Assembly: GCA_020064725.1 (NCBI GenBank)
Contig: JAGTWJ010000010.1
Coordinates: 1 to 64,000, forward strand
From: Drechslerella dactyloides
Lineage: Eukaryota; Ascomycota; Orbiliomycetes; Orbiliales; Orbiliaceae
Length of the DNA: 64,000 nucleotides
Direction: 5' to 3'
Below are positions 23,427 through 34,530 of this stretch, in pieces; position 1 is the stretch's first letter; every line of letters starts with the position of its first letter. The notes below the pieces were generated by a model that was not told the DNA's origin, ran no database searches, and saw nothing but the letters and a program-made list of their open reading frames with translations. The translations under genes were made by a program, and so were the position numbers.

Positions 23427-23899
23427 ACCCCAGCAAAAACACCAGCTTCACAGCCACACTACCATTACACTGGGCTACATACATGCTAGTTTGCTTGGTT
23501 ACATGCTTAAGATACCTGCTGGTATGTTTGAATGTTATGCCCAGGCTTACTATAACTGTTGTAGTGAATTATTTTTCTAGAGGTGGCTTCTAGCTGGGGG
23601 CTGTTCTAATGGTTTAAATATCTTACCTGCTCACCCTACCTACTTACAGTATTATTATCCAAAATTTTATTAGTCTGGTGTATGGTAAGCATGTCTCTAT
23701 GCTGTATGTGTTGTCTTTTTGCCTGCCAGCACTTACTTAATACCTTATTAGTAGAGTGTAGTGTTGTGTTCTTTGTTTGTATAAGTGCTAGCTGGTGTAT
23801 TATTATCTGTGTTTTTTTAGTAAATTGGTCCACAGCAGCTAGTAACAATATTAAAAAGCTATCCTGATACTAGATAATCTAATTTTTAATAAGTTCTAA

Positions 23900-24280
23900 T
23901 TATAGGCTAGCTTTTGAAAAATTTATTAAAATTTTTATTATCCAGATGGTTGCTGTATTTGCAGTATTAGGACATGAATTCATTAAGGTAGACACTAACA
24001 GCTGCACATCTAGTTTTAAGAGGACCCTATCAGAATCATAAAATACAATACCAGCTCCAGTAAAGCTGCTGTATATATTCTTAGGTATTATTACAGCAGT
24101 AAATACCCTATAAAACCCAGAGAAAAACTCTAGCTTACTAATATAATTAATATACACATACATCAAATCCTCCACCTAGCAATTATACACCTGCTTCAAT
24201 AACCCAAAACACCCAACATCTAACAACTAAAAAAAATATAAAGAATATAGCAGCATACAAACTATAATAATCTTATATTC
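23900..24280 (-). pseudogene. Fot1-type transposase relic (C-terminal region)
   Basis: Read on minus, the pieces LLDVGCFGLLKQVY (in a different frame, with stops), EDLMYVYINYISKLEFF and NIYSSFTGAGIVFYDSDRVL followed by LKLDVQLL match in order the transposase tail of fungal pogo/Fot1 elements: QPLDVG-x-F-x-x-LK, then I-x-KLEFF-x-x-F, NI-x-x-GF-x-GAGL-x-PFDP-x-x-VL and LDV-x-L. Further upstream on minus, up to about 25100, the sequence is too AT-shifted to follow. Known function of the intact family is cut-and-paste transposition at TA. Confidence 0.88.
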
Positions 24281-25210
24281 TTGATAATAAAACTTAAAAG
24301 ATACTAAATAATAGCTGTTATAGCTATCTAGAATTAATAGTTAGTAGTCTAAAATACAGTACTACACTATAAAATGATTAAAATACTTTAACTACTCTAC
24401 AGCAACCTCATTTGTTGTCTAGCTATTATCAGAGAATATAATAGTCTAATTATTTAATAAATTAATCTCTATATACCAGCTAGCTAGGTAGTATTAATTA
24501 GCTAGGATAATAAATAGCAGTACTACCTAATTTTCTGCACCTATCCCCTAAATAACTATTACCCATTCACAATTCCTAGGCTGTACCAGCTTAGTTTTAT
24601 CACATATTTCAGCTCCTGTAATAACCATAGTTATAGAAATCATACCCATTACAAAATCTATTTTATTAAAATTATAAATATTATTATTTATAATACCATA
24701 CTTTATTTTTATTATTTATAAAAGCTGAAATTATTTTTAAATAAAATCCAAATCTTTATATTTAGTTTACTAGTAATCATACTTTCTAAACAAATATATC
24801 TAAAACTCTAAGTAGTATTTTATAAAGTTTACTATCCAATTCTTACCAACATATTATATATTATCACCAACACACATTAACAACAGCTAGTTAACCATAT
24901 CTTCTATATTATCTAACCTAGAATAAAAAAACTGCACAGACAGCTCAAGTATATACTAAATAATAATATCTTTTTTTAATTTTATAAGGTTTTATAATTT
25001 AAAAATACTATCTACCTTCAAAATACAGCCATTATACTAGTATAATAAAATAGTATAAAAGATATCATAAAATTTAGCAGTAGCTTAAATACTTAATTTT
25101 TAATCTTTTTCCAGAGCTTTAATAGCTAGAATAACTCGAGATTTAGTTGTAATGGTAGCTATAATAATAGTTATGGAGGTAATATGGTGCGGAAGAGGAG
25201 TGGTCGCACC

Positions 25211-25264
25211 GGTGTTGAAAGGTGGTCCGCTCGCTTGTGTGGTCCACTCGCTTGTGGAATACGT
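25211..25264 (-). repeat. Right terminal inverted repeat of the pogo-like element
   Basis: Ends CTTGTGGAATACGT, the inverted copy of the left end. Immediately outside is a (TA)n run (25265-25287), so the exact target duplication is blurred. Confidence 0.92.
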
Positions 25265-25378
25265 TATATATATATATATATATATATCATCGTTAGGTAT
25301 TATGTTAATTGAAATGGTGTAGGAGAGTCATTTCAAAAGGCACCTTATCAAAATCTGTTCAAACTTAAAACAAAATTG

Positions 25379-26533
25379 TTATAAGACAGCTACCTCCGGA
25401 AATTTCGGGCTCTCGGCGTCAAAAAGGGTTGGCGACTGTTTTTTAATGACAAAGTCTATAAATGCAGTGACGTAGGTGGTTAGAATTTTGAATACACGAT
25501 AACCTTCGAGGGTTCCTAACTGCGCCTCTAACTCTGGACCGAGAATTCCTTGTAAGCCTGCCAACCGAATCATAAGTGGTCCGTCAGTGAATGTGAAGTG
25601 GCCTGAGCCGGCAAGGACCAACTCTTTTTTCCAGCCTTTAACTTGAGCCAGAGCGTCTTGCCACGTGACGTCGTTGGTGCTATTATGAGTTGGGGTTCCG
25701 ATAAGTGCGAACGATCTGTCTTTGGGGAGTTCTTCGGATTTAGGGTACCCGTAAAGAGAGCCGTCTAGATCGAAACCACCGAGGATGCGTGTCTCGCTAA
25801 ACATGGCGGCAAAAGCAGTAGCCCCTCCGAGTGAGTGCCCAAACATTGCCACCCGCTTAACGCTCAATCCTCTGAACACACCTGGGACTAGATGCCTCAG
25901 CCCCGCCTTCGTGGAAAGTTTGTTTAGCACGAACTGCGTATCTGCGACTCGTGTATTCACAGCCTCGTCGATCCGATTGTCGGTTTCTGGCGAATGTGGA
26001 ATCATGTCGCCGTCTGGGAATTCGACAAAGCCTGCATCATAGGGATGGTCCATCATCACAACCACATATCCGGTGCTTGAAATTGCCTGCGCAATTCCAC
26101 TGGATAAAAGACGGCTGGAGGTAAAGCCCGGCGAGTATATAGCGACGGGATGTCCGTACAGGTCAACGCTGGAAGTTGACGCCGGCTTGCAAACTTGCAG
26201 GTCGAAAGATTGAAAAGTGCCGTTCGGAAGACCGAATATTTGACTAGCGAGCACAGTAGCAGTGGTCGGTGGCATATATGGAACCTTGACGACATTTCTG
26301 CATCGTTGCCTGGGCACTGGATAGAACATGGAAACCATCAACTTACGGGCACGAGGTGTAGGTGCCCAAGGATCCATTCGGCTCTCATCTGTCAATTGGC
26401 CGATGGTAAGAGCGGTTCCAAAAGGTGTCCCCTTAGGGTATGGTAACGCAATTTGAGACGCTACAACCAGGACAGAAAATAGAGAGAGAGAGAGGTACGA
26501 TTTCAGGGCCGATGAATAGGTTTTGGGCACCAT
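25379..26533 (-). CDS. Secreted PAF-acetylhydrolase-like alpha/beta-hydrolase
   Basis: 384 residues from an ATG at 26533, no intron needed. A signal peptide covers about residues 12-30. The catalytic Ser lies in the nucleophile elbow GHSLGG (S234). A likely Asp is in FDLDGSLYG (D257) and a likely His in GSGHFTFTD (H312), followed by the family's typical F-T-D. The oxyanion region YSPGFTSSR (133-141) and the MDHPYDA strand (161-167) also fit platelet-activating-factor acetylhydrolase/lipase-like esterases. Known members cleave short acyl chains from phospholipids or other esters; the substrate of this one cannot be told. Secretion fits the region's other extracellular enzymes. TATA-like CTTATAAGG lies ~75 bp upstream on this strand. 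It starts 115 bp beyond the transposon's right end and converges on it. Confidence 0.88.
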   Translation of the reverse strand: MVPKTYSSALKSYLSLSLFSVLVVASQIALPYPKGTPFGTALTIGQLTDESRMDPWAPTPRARKLMVSMFYPVPRQRCRNVVKVPYMPPTTATVLASQIFGLPNGTFQSFDLQVCKPASTSSVDLYGHPVAIYSPGFTSSRLLSSGIAQAISSTGYVVVMMDHPYDAGFVEFPDGDMIPHSPETDNRIDEAVNTRVADTQFVLNKLSTKAGLRHLVPGVFRGLSVKRVAMFGHSLGGATAFAAMFSETRILGGFDLDGSLYGYPKSEELPKDRSFALIGTPTHNSTNDVTWQDALAQVKGWKKELVLAGSGHFTFTDGPLMIRLAGLQGILGPELEAQLGTLEGYRVFKILTTYVTAFIDFVIKKQSPTLFDAESPKFPEVAVL

Positions 26534-28404
26534 TTTGAGTGAGAATTTTAGTTAATGTAAAAGACTATGATAATATTGGTGATGACGTTGCCCGTAGCTA
26601 TAGCCTTATAAGGGAGTTACGTTACCTTGGATTTATAATCGAAGTGCAGCAAGCTCAGGGCCGTAGCCACGGTAAAGGAGGACCCTGTAACATCATTCCA
26701 GTGTAGTCTCGGTGCTGGACGCCGGCTCGCTGTGTATGGATCTGCAAGGCAGTTTCCATCCAAAAAACACTTTCACAACGCAACGTGGGGAGGATGGAGG
26801 CATAATGGGTTGCCTAGCCTAGCGAGATAGACCAGAATTGCCCAAATTTACGTACCCATTGTCCACGCGTGGGCCCGGCTGCCCGACTCTGTGCTCGGGC
26901 CCGTGAACCGATCCAGTAAGCACTTACCAAAACTTATCAACACATAACCCTCGTATCTTCAGTCAGGCCTCCTATCAATGCATAAAATGACTGAGACCGC
27001 GTTACATATCAAGTTCTATTGTTTCAAAAAAATAGTTTGTATCATTCGATAGATTGGACCCTAACGCAGCGTTCCCGTGGCCTCGTAGTTGGCCCTCTAA
27101 GTTCCCGATTAAAGATCAGAAAACTTCTAAAAGAGACTATTCTTCATCATGATTTTGTTCACGTAAACGTAGAAGATTAACAGCGAGCTTCGGGGTTCTA
27201 CCCGGAGACTAGACGTATCTGTCCATTCATAGTCTAATTTTGATTGAATGCATGGGACTGCGAAAACAACATACACTCATAACGCGAAACAGGAAAGCAA
27301 AACCGCACTCAATTTGGAGGCAAGACCTCGGCATTGACACATTTCAACATTGTGACTGACAAGATTGCCAGGTTTTGAGGTGTGCACTACGGCGAGGCTT
27401 TATCCTGGATAAACAAGGCATCTGAGTTGTGGCTGGTGTTTCGAGTACGTAAGCGTATCGCGAGCACCTTGTCAACTAGGAGTAGTCGCCGTATTTCGTT
27501 CTAGTGTGTAGTAAGATGCGATGCCACCTCCTGTAATGCCGATAATATTTTCGTGAGCATTAATCAAGTCAGTCGCATCCTGGGTTCAAATGACCCCGGT
27601 AAGGGACGCCGTCTTTCTATCCAATAATGAAAAGGGTCTGCATTGATGAAAAATAAAAAAACAGGGGTCTGGCTTGGATTGTTATTTTGTGTCACTTGCT
27701 TATAGAGCTTATAAAACAGTAAGAGATGGACATTAGTGATATATTAGATATCGAAATTATAGGTTTACGTTTTATTCAGCGAGAGGATGACCTCCAATTC
27801 TAAGTATCTCCCTATACTTTTCTCCTGCTACGCTACCTATCTCGACCTTATATAAAAGGCGTCAAGCATCAGCTAGTTGCGTACACATTGTGCTACCGAC
27901 ACGTAAGTCTCTGGCAGTTGGACCTTCCAACACGGGAAATACCCCGCAGCGAGTGCAACACGGTGAAAAGGGAAAATGTTTGAATAGTATGGAGCTGGAG
28001 GCGCGCCTCCCCGGAGGGTATCGACTTATATTCGGTCTTAGATGTGAAGGAGTTTGCGAGTTTTTTCTCGAAGGCGCATCGCCCGAGGCTCTCGCTCTGC
28101 CCAGGCAAGTCTGGATTCGAGACTAGTGTTTGTGGAGACAAAAAGTCCAACAACACGAGATTAGGTCCTACATCACCACTAGTATTACCGAAAGGATATA
28201 TACTTACTTATGCAACTAAAATAAATGGTCCAGAGCTTTTCCTGATGGCTTTAGCAATAGACTGCAATTAGTCTTATAGATTAAGATAGCTGGGAAAACA
28301 AGAGCAAAAAGATAACTAGGTTGATATATTACACATCTCATTATGTCAGTACTTAAGTAAATATATGCTTATATACAAATCGGGTCAACGTGGAGCTGAT
28401 CCAA
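26534..28404. other. Intergenic stretch, no supported gene
   Basis: Promoter side of the esterase, then 1.8 kb without a recognisable frame. The 78-87-codon frames near 27890-28156 on both strands lack domains. Confidence 0.45.
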
Positions 28405-30266
28405 TCAACCTAACCTCATATAGGCAGGAAGTCTTGGCATGCTGCCAGCTTTAGGTTTTGGCTTAGTATTTGGTTTTTGTCCATCCGGCTTTCCGCTTCC
28501 TTCTTTGAGTTTTCCGTCTATAAACTTCTTAATCTCGTCAACCTTGTCGCCGATGGAGACACATTTAGACAAAATTGGAAGCTCTTTGATGGTATTCCAG
28601 GATTCGTAATACCCCAAGCAAAAGAAATTGTATAGGACTTCTATAAATTTCCCTGCTTCAACTTTAACGCCAAGCTTCCAACCATCTTGGAAAGCGATCT
28701 TGGTTTCAACATGAGCAGACAACTTGCCTGTCCCTTCACAGACGCCAACATCTGTAGTGGTCGCTTTCATGCCCACAGTCATTGGGGTAATAAGTCTGTA
28801 GCCGGCAAATAATCCGGCAGACACTTTCTCGTCGAGAACCGACACACCCAGACCGACGCCAATCCGGAAATAAGGCTCAAAGGTACCATTTGCGACAAGT
28901 GTGACATCCGCAAAAGGCTTGATGTCCATTTTGTTAGAGATGGGTTTATCCGGCTTTTGAGAATCATCTCCAGTTCCTAAAACCTTTACGGACTGTTGGA
29001 TATCGATGTCGAAATCAAACCCGAAGTAAACTTTGCCGTCAAACGATCCCATGATCTTGAAGCCTGGCCCAGGGAGGAAAGTAGGATCGATCTCGGCGAT
29101 TCCTGGTATGCTGCTAAAAGGGACGGCTGTCTTGAAGAATGTATTGATGATATTGAAGTCATACTGCGCAAAGCCTCGGACAGTCAATTCGATCCCTAAT
29201 TTCCCCTTAACTTTTGTCCCCATGTTTACATTCGTCACAACTCGAGCACCATTTCTGACCTGAGCAGTCGTGTTGAGCATAATATTGCCTTCAGCATAAC
29301 ACCCAACGCAATCCGCTACGAAAAATTCAGCCCCTTCTTTGAAATTTTCGCCTGTAATGATTCGGATTCTATTAGAAGGATCCGGGCTACCTGCAGACAA
29401 AGGAACCAAAAGCGCTTCGGGAAAAAGCTTGGCAATCGATTGCTTCAGGCCGTCAAACATGGTTAAATCGTCCGACGCATCGCCCTCTTCGCGTACCTCG
29501 ATTTCTCGTTTGAGTCGCCCAGTCTGACTTTCATAGTTGCGATACCTCCGTTCAGCAGGTCCCCTTCTATTGCTGGCGCGCTTAATCCGTTTTGCCGGTT
29601 TTTCGAGGCTTTCAAGTGTCAGATCCATATTCTTTGCGACTTTTTCCCAAGGTGTAGCTATTTTGGTCAAAGTGACAGTTGATGTGCTATCGTCTTTCTT
29701 CAGAGCTTTTATCTCGAAAGCCGTCCGCTGCATGCTTTTCGTCTCCGCATGACAGGTTTTGTGATCCGGATGAGTGATCATATAAAAGCTTTTGCCGCCT
29801 TCGATAGCGCCACCCCATTTTTGAGCCACATATCCCACTGCTTCTTTGGTTTTGAACTTTACTATCATTTGATCATCCTTACAAACAATACTTTCTGTAA
29901 GATCGTCAAAATCTTCTACCTTCAGAAGGGGGTGTTGTGGCTCAGGCTCGTAAATTGTTACCAAGGCGCGTTGGAGGCGGTTCGTTGCTGGTTTGAATGA
30001 ATTAGCTTCTGCATTGAATACCGGTCGAAATTTGTTGACGAGGTGATTGGACTTTGCAACTTACAGACCATACCCCCAAAATCTAGCGTAACTTTATCTT
30101 TAGGGTCCAATACCGACAAACTGGTATCCCGGGTCTGTAAATTTGGGTATATATGCTTTGCGCGGACTGGTAACAGAATAACCTTTCTCTTCGAGTTCGA
30201 GAGATGCTCGAGGCCGAGAACTTGCGTGAAAAGCAGAAGAAAGAGAAAAATAATGGATGGTTCCAT
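28405..30266 (-). CDS. Large secreted protein resembling DUF7029/DUF7223 fungal proteins
   Basis: Two exons on minus: 30266-30065 and 29987-28405. The 77-bp intron (GTAAGT donor, AACCAG acceptor) joins VTLDFGGMV to STNRLQRALVTIYEPEP in frame, giving 594 residues. A signal peptide covers residues 1-18. The N-terminal part (to ~190) has two cysteines around a FKTKEAVGYVAQKW strand and matches what I remember of DUF7029. A Lys/Arg-rich joint (KRIKRASNRRGP) with several dibasic sites follows. The C-terminal ~330 residues begin with FVADCVGCYAEGNIML and continue as repeated beta strands (DUF7223-like), ending in a Lys/Pro-rich tail. The function of these families is not known. A TATA-like TTATATAC lies ~60 bp upstream on this strand. 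Confidence 0.8.
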
Positions 30267-33233
30267 TTTAACAAGCCTGATTTAAACTCAATTCAATTAT
30301 AATCGTCTCTATTTGTTAAGAAAAGTATATAAGGCCAGCTTGTATGTAATGTGCAAGACCTGCTTGTATATGAATAATGAATGAATGTTGGTCCAGAGAT
30401 CTACTTTACGAAGGCGCACTTGAGCATATTTATACTGTAGCTACTGACTCTACTATCAAGAGAGCAGAGAAAATGCGCTAATAGTAATTATCTTGGTAGT
30501 GCAATCGTAGCCTTCACAGGACTAAGCGGCCGTCGTGTTGTAAGTGAGATTTTGCTTTTCTCTGTTGTTGTAATTAATTAATCTAAACTCGGCCCGTACC
30601 TTGCCAGAACATACGCTGACGGCTGTGTTTGTAGGAGGGTGAGACTCGCGGGCTCTGGGGATGAGCTCCAGTTCCCATGCTCCCTCCAAAATCCATTGTT
30701 ATTTCTCCAGATCAATCTTTATCACATTCACACAGCTGCTACAATACTATTGTAGTGAATGATATTGTATGTTAATAATAATCATGTCTGCCCGCCTTCC
30801 TTATTCACACAGCTGGGATTGGATGGGATCTGGCGGCAAACAAAAGTATTGGAAAGTTAGGTCTCGTCTGAGTATATGGTTATTGCACTGGAATTGTCTC
30901 TTACTCACAGAGCTCAAGTCGGTCCCTGGCTTCGGCAGTTTCCCTGTGCGTATATGCAAGCTAATTTTGGTTGTAGTACATGTACCTGTGTGCTCTTCCG
31001 TTCTCTGACTAACAGGGTGTTGTGCTCACGAGGCCCATAGCGTGGGTTTCATAGTCACAATGCATTGTTGATCGCGGTTTAATTACCTAAGTAAGTACAT
31101 ACTTACTTACTTAGTTAATCAAGAATCCGGCCGGCCGCTAAAATAGTAAGAGGGACGGCCCGCAAACCACAAGACTTGGCCGAAATTAGTAGTAGGCCGC
31201 TACGAAACGTGGACCAAGTATCTCATGTCAGGATTTTAGCGTCGATCGCCGGAGCAGTCTCTTATTCGGTTCACTAAAAGCCCAACGCTGAATAGACTTA
31301 GAAAAGTTGAACAGTCTGCCAGCTGACTCGCCCACTTTTGCGCAAGAGATGCTTTATGCATAACCGTGGAGAACATGATCATGAATGATGGGTTCATCCA
31401 TAGCAGGGAATAGTTGGAACTGTGTGGTTTGGCTTATGAGACCAAGAATAATACTCAGCCATGTAAATAGAAAGACCATGCCGGGCTAATCTTACTCTGT
31501 TGTACTATGGTCGCTCCTTCTTGTTTATATGGCGACCAGACGTCGCGCATTCTCGGCCATGTTTCTCATCTTTAAAGTCGGCTAGCCATCATTGTTTGTG
31601 CCACGCGTACCGCACTTGTATCGAGAGCAGATGCAACGTTAAATTCTAGAAATGCTAAAGCAATGTGTTACTATCGAAATAAAAGGGCTGATGTTCAATA
31701 GACGTTACGAATCCCATCTCTATATGGCTGTTTACAATTGTTCCAAACTGCGGAGTGCGTAACCACACAGTCTCGACCCTAGACACGCCTCGTAAGAGTT
31801 CTCAGTGTTGAGACTAACCACTAGCCAGATTCGCGAAATATCTAGCGAAAGGGGGTAGTCACAATGGAAAAATTGGGCAGAAAAGGCCGCCGTTGAAGCT
31901 GTAACCAACAAAATATATTGGATCTGGATTTGCATATGGATAAATTGATTTAAGTTTATTTTAAACGCCCCTGGAGCGCACATTTACTCTCCAGGCGCTC
32001 TTCTCAAGCTCCTCAGTATACCTCTCACGTAATCACAGCAACAAACAAACCCCCAAAACCGCGCAGTTGATAATGCAACACGGTCATTACACAACGAATG
32101 ATAATCGTCGAATCCCAATATCTTCGGAAGAGCAAGGTCTCTAGAGGAAGGCGCTATGCAAGTTTTATTTAGGGCATGAGTTCAAAATACAAGGGATCTC
32201 TATAGCACTACAGCGATGAGAAATTACGTCTATTCATATATTGAAGATACTAACGCGACGGACCCCACGGGCGCAAGTCTCGAGAGGCATGTTTGTTACT
32301 GAGCCTTAGCTTGCAATTCTCATTAAAGCGCAGAATTGTCGTCGTCACGGACTTACCACTATTATAAATTTTCTGCAACTTGGGCAATCAGCACGCCGAT
32401 CGGGCCACAATTTTCAGATATCCTCGCCATAGCCTAAGTAATAGGTAATGCTAGAACAGAAGAGCATACAAGGATAGACCCCCCTATAAACATACATTAA
32501 GTATAAACTCAGCTCCTTAAAGACATATAGATGGGTAGATTAGATGAGCGTGTATATCTTTTGTCGGGCACCAGCCGCCCCTTGAGTACACGAGCACCGG
32601 AAGAAATTACGAGGTCGGGATTAAGTCGATAGAATTTTCAAAGTATTCACGTGTGTATATCATGTTGCTTCGGGCGGCTAGAGATTCACCAGATTGCAGG
32701 ATGATAACTGTTCGCCTGTAGAAACTTTCAAGGAAGCTTCCTATCACTTTTGAAAACGTCTTGAGTCAGTCTGAAAAAGTCTGCGCACTACAACCCTCCT
32801 TATTGTGCGGTCCGGCCTTAGCTGCAGACAACGCATGGTCTTTACCGAACCTGCAATTGCTCTTTTTGTTGCATTCATCTTAATCACTTAAAATAATCGC
32901 AATTTCTGCAGCATTCTCGTTATTAGAAAATTTTTATACTAGCATTAAATCAGAAAGTACTCTCGCTTAGAAGAGCTCAACGTTGATTCAACGACCAGTT
33001 TAGATGGTAGACCAGCTTATGTTTTTGCCACAATGCTCTGATTCTCATTTACGTATAAGCAATCTCGCAGAAATATAAGAGTATATTAGGGATCAAAATG
33101 TACCTATGGAGTCTTTCAGGATCTTCTGCTGAATATACCTCAAATCTGGGCACATTTCCAAGTTATCATCAATCGGGCTGAAGTTATAAGCTCTTTCAAT
33201 ATATATCTATACGTCAAAAAACGAATATTCAAG
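30267..33233. other. 3-kb gene-free stretch
   Basis: Short frames only (79 codons at 30769 plus, 83 codons at 31732 minus) and no domains. A small palindromic TAAGTA/TACTTAC cluster is at about 31085-31115. I see no transposon ends or RNA gene. Confidence 0.45.
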
Positions 33234-33573
33234 ATGCGCTTTCTCATCGCCACTCTTATCGCTACCCTAGCTGTTGTCACCCAAGGTGCCCCAGCTGCCG
33301 AGCCAGTCGCCGCCCCGGGGATTATTGACTGGCTGACGGGCCAAGATTCCGTCCCAGACTGGACTATTGCGCAATGCGCAAAGGCAGCGGATAAATGGAA
33401 TCCCAATCCCCTTACTAATGAGTGGTGCATCAAAAACTGCGAAAGTAAGTCAAGGGTTTTGCAAGACATTCTTGATTATATTTCAGGTTTTCTAATCTTT
33501 TCCAACTCCCATAGATTGCGTCCGTATGAAGCTGAGGTGCAAGTCACAATTATCCAAAAGCTGCGATATCTAA
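33234..33573 (+). CDS. Very small cysteine-rich secreted protein (effector-like)
   Basis: Two exons, 33234-33444 and 33515-33573, encode 89 residues. The 70-bp intron (GTAAGT ... CATAG, TCTAAT branch) changes the reading of the tail so that it becomes cysteine-rich. Residues 1-18 are a textbook signal peptide (MRFLIATLIATLAVVTQG) followed by a PAAEP pro-like stretch. The mature part has six cysteines, in AQCAKAAD, EWCIKNCENCV, LRCKS and KSCDI. Unspliced reading would give a longer cysteine-poor tail, which argues for the intron. No family is recognised; such proteins are candidate effectors or antimicrobial peptides by class only. Confidence 0.75.
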
Positions 33574-34530
33574 ATCACATCAAATTATCTTGAAGATCAT
33601 AAATCTGTAAATATTATGCACCGAAAGTATCGGTATTCTAGATCTGGCTCCGAGACTAGTTTTGGATCATATAGGCATGTTGAGAGGTTTATTTTCATGT
33701 ATTTTTGATTATATCATAATATGACAAGCAACTTGGGCTCAGTATGAAGGTGTGGAGACTGTGCCCGCTTCTCTCTTCTCCTCTGCTCATCGTGGATGGC
33801 TTGGATGGCCACTAGCGGTGTGTTAGGGAAGGGGATAGTCTAAGGTATGAACGTCTGAGAATTAGACAGCATGCTGTGATGAACGGATAATTAAAAATTG
33901 ATTGTGCGCTATATCTTTCCAATTTCACAACTCGAACTTTTGGGCAGTCTTTCGGCTAGGTCGGGTCGGGAAAGTGAGTCTTCTTGTCTTGAGGGCTAAA
34001 GAGCCAGTGTATGTCGTGTGCCGATGTATATAAAGGAACGACCGTTATTGATATTGGCATATAGCCAATCTCGGTATACGATGCAGAAGCAAGTCGTTCT
34101 TGATATTTATGCCAATATGAGTGTATCTACTAGTGACAGCGGCATATATGCATTATGTTGCTGAACGTTCAACACAATTCTGAGTTTTATCGCTAACAGA
34201 CAAAGCCCTTTGCAATTTAAACGACCAAGTAGCACCACCAAAGTAATGCTAGCGATTTTCGTGGGTTTCTGCTACACTAATTTTGCCGATTATAAGCCCA
34301 GTTTGAGGATACGTTCAAGATTTGATAATACTTCAACTGTGCAAATAAAATCCCTGTTATGTTAATGACTTGGTAAGAGTTTTCTCCAGTGCATTCCTTT
34401 GTTCTTTCACAATTACTATTCAGAAGAGACACAAATACAGTTCTCGACAGTGAGCCATCGTATAGTAGCCTCAATGCCACTGAGACGAAGAAAGATCTAT
34501 TGCTAAAGCAATGATCTAATATAAGGTAAG
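33574..34530. other. Intergenic stretch, no supported gene
   Basis: 3' flanks of two genes that converge here. A TATATAAAGG word at about 34026 with no frame behind it may be a leftover promoter. Confidence 0.4.

Larger units (their letters stand above)
23373..25264 (-). mobile_element. Pogo/Fot1-like DNA transposon, RIP-degraded
   Basis: The element is 1892 bp, bounded by ~54-bp terminal inverted repeats and flanked on both sides by TA (TATA|ACGT...ACGT|TATA), the pogo/Tc1 target. The interior is extremely AT-rich with abundant TA dinucleotides and few CG, the signature of repeat-induced C-to-T mutation. The minus strand still shows the C-terminal block of a Fot1-type DDE transposase. The length agrees with the ~1.9 kb of Fot1-class elements. 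It cannot be autonomous because the transposase frame is broken throughout. Confidence 0.9.

Noticed and set aside
27570..27610. second B-box-like word (GGGTTCAAATG)
   Set aside because: No cloverleaf can be formed; treated as chance.
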